From the NCBI GenBank assembly GCA_947179485.1, contig OX359247.1, forward strand, positions 30,356,801 to 30,420,800: a stretch of DNA of 64,000 nucleotides, given 5' to 3'. The translations under genes and the position numbers were made by a program. Under the pieces are notes generated by a model. It was not told where the DNA came from and searched no databases. It worked only from the letters and a program-made list of their open reading frames with translations. This stretch comes from Allacma fusca (taxonomy: Eukaryota > Arthropoda > Collembola > Symphypleona > Sminthuridae). Below are positions 63,972-64,000 of the stretch, piece after piece (position 1 is the first letter of the stretch; the number at the start of each line of letters is the position of its first letter).

Positions 63972-64000
63972 GAGGAACATTAGAGAGAAAAGTAACCAGA

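Larger units (their letters stand above)
49248..64000 (+). other. Presumed large downstream intron of the sns/hbs-like gene (runs off the window)
   Basis: The donor at 49248 starts a stretch in which I could not find the expected next exon, that is a phase 1 acceptor followed by the second half of the Ig domain with its D-D-A-x-Y/F-x-C-Q-V type signature. The interval holds long GA/CT tracts (57.4, 58.4, 60.5 and 63.5 kb), TACATA repeats (57.6-57.9 and 59.5-59.9 kb), GGAGAAAGT copies in both orientations, an AT-rich stretch at 56.1-56.5 kb, and possible regulatory blocks near 49.4-49.86 and 61.8-62.0 kb. A short exon could have been missed by eye. Confidence 0.6.

Noticed and set aside
1-64000. 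Transposon genes (reverse transcriptase, transposase), CRISPR arrays, viral genes
   Set aside because: Looked for catalytic-motif-bearing frames, terminal repeats and regular spaced repeats; none were recognised. Old non-coding transposon remnants cannot be excluded without a repeat library.

Overview
The window looks like animal nuclear DNA, most likely from an arthropod or another protostome. It is almost entirely non-coding. Open frames are short, the longer ones cross simple repeats, and GA/CT, GT/CA and TACA/TGTA microsatellites are dense throughout. There are no bacterial-style gene runs, no recognisable tRNA or rRNA genes, no CRISPR array, and no transposon coding region that I can recognise.

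One exon is clear, at 49110-49247 on the + strand. It encodes the N-terminal half of an immunoglobulin domain of the Nephrin/Sticks-and-stones/Hibris (and related Kirre/Roughest/KIRREL) adhesion-receptor family. The support is an Ig B-strand Cys, a C-strand Trp eleven residues later, the family signature around QWTKDGFALG, and splice sites on both sides (both phase 1). About 1.6 kb upstream, 47373-47535 is a good candidate for the preceding exon. It has a strong Kozak-like ATG, a basic segment, a hydrophobic core, a signal-peptidase-like site, and a possible donor in the matching phase 1. The stretch before it (47223-47372) could be 5' leader and carries a small upstream open frame. Together these suggest that the 5' end of a sns/hbs-like gene lies near 47.2-49.3 kb, followed by an intron that runs to the window edge (more than 14.7 kb), because I cannot find the exon for the second half of the Ig domain.

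Layout: 1-23 kb is gene desert with TACATATGTA-type repeats, microsatellites and two AT-rich, repeat-poor blocks that may be regulatory (about 13.9-14.05 kb and 18.66-19.06 kb). From 23 to 47 kb it is still non-coding, and a dispersed 9-base motif, GGAGAAAGT, becomes frequent on both strands, with clusters at 26.6, 41.4, 44.7, 48.9 and 53.8-54.0 kb. From 47.2 to 49.3 kb lie the two gene exons. From 49.3 to 64 kb is the presumed intron, with a homeodomain-site-rich block just downstream of the Ig exon (49.4-49.86 kb), more GGAGAAAGT copies and long GA tracts.

The most unusual signal is the GGAGAAAGT motif: I counted roughly 30 exact copies by eye on both strands between about 23 and 62 kb, where chance predicts well under one, and I noticed none in the first 23 kb. 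The counts and the absence were made by eye and should be recomputed.
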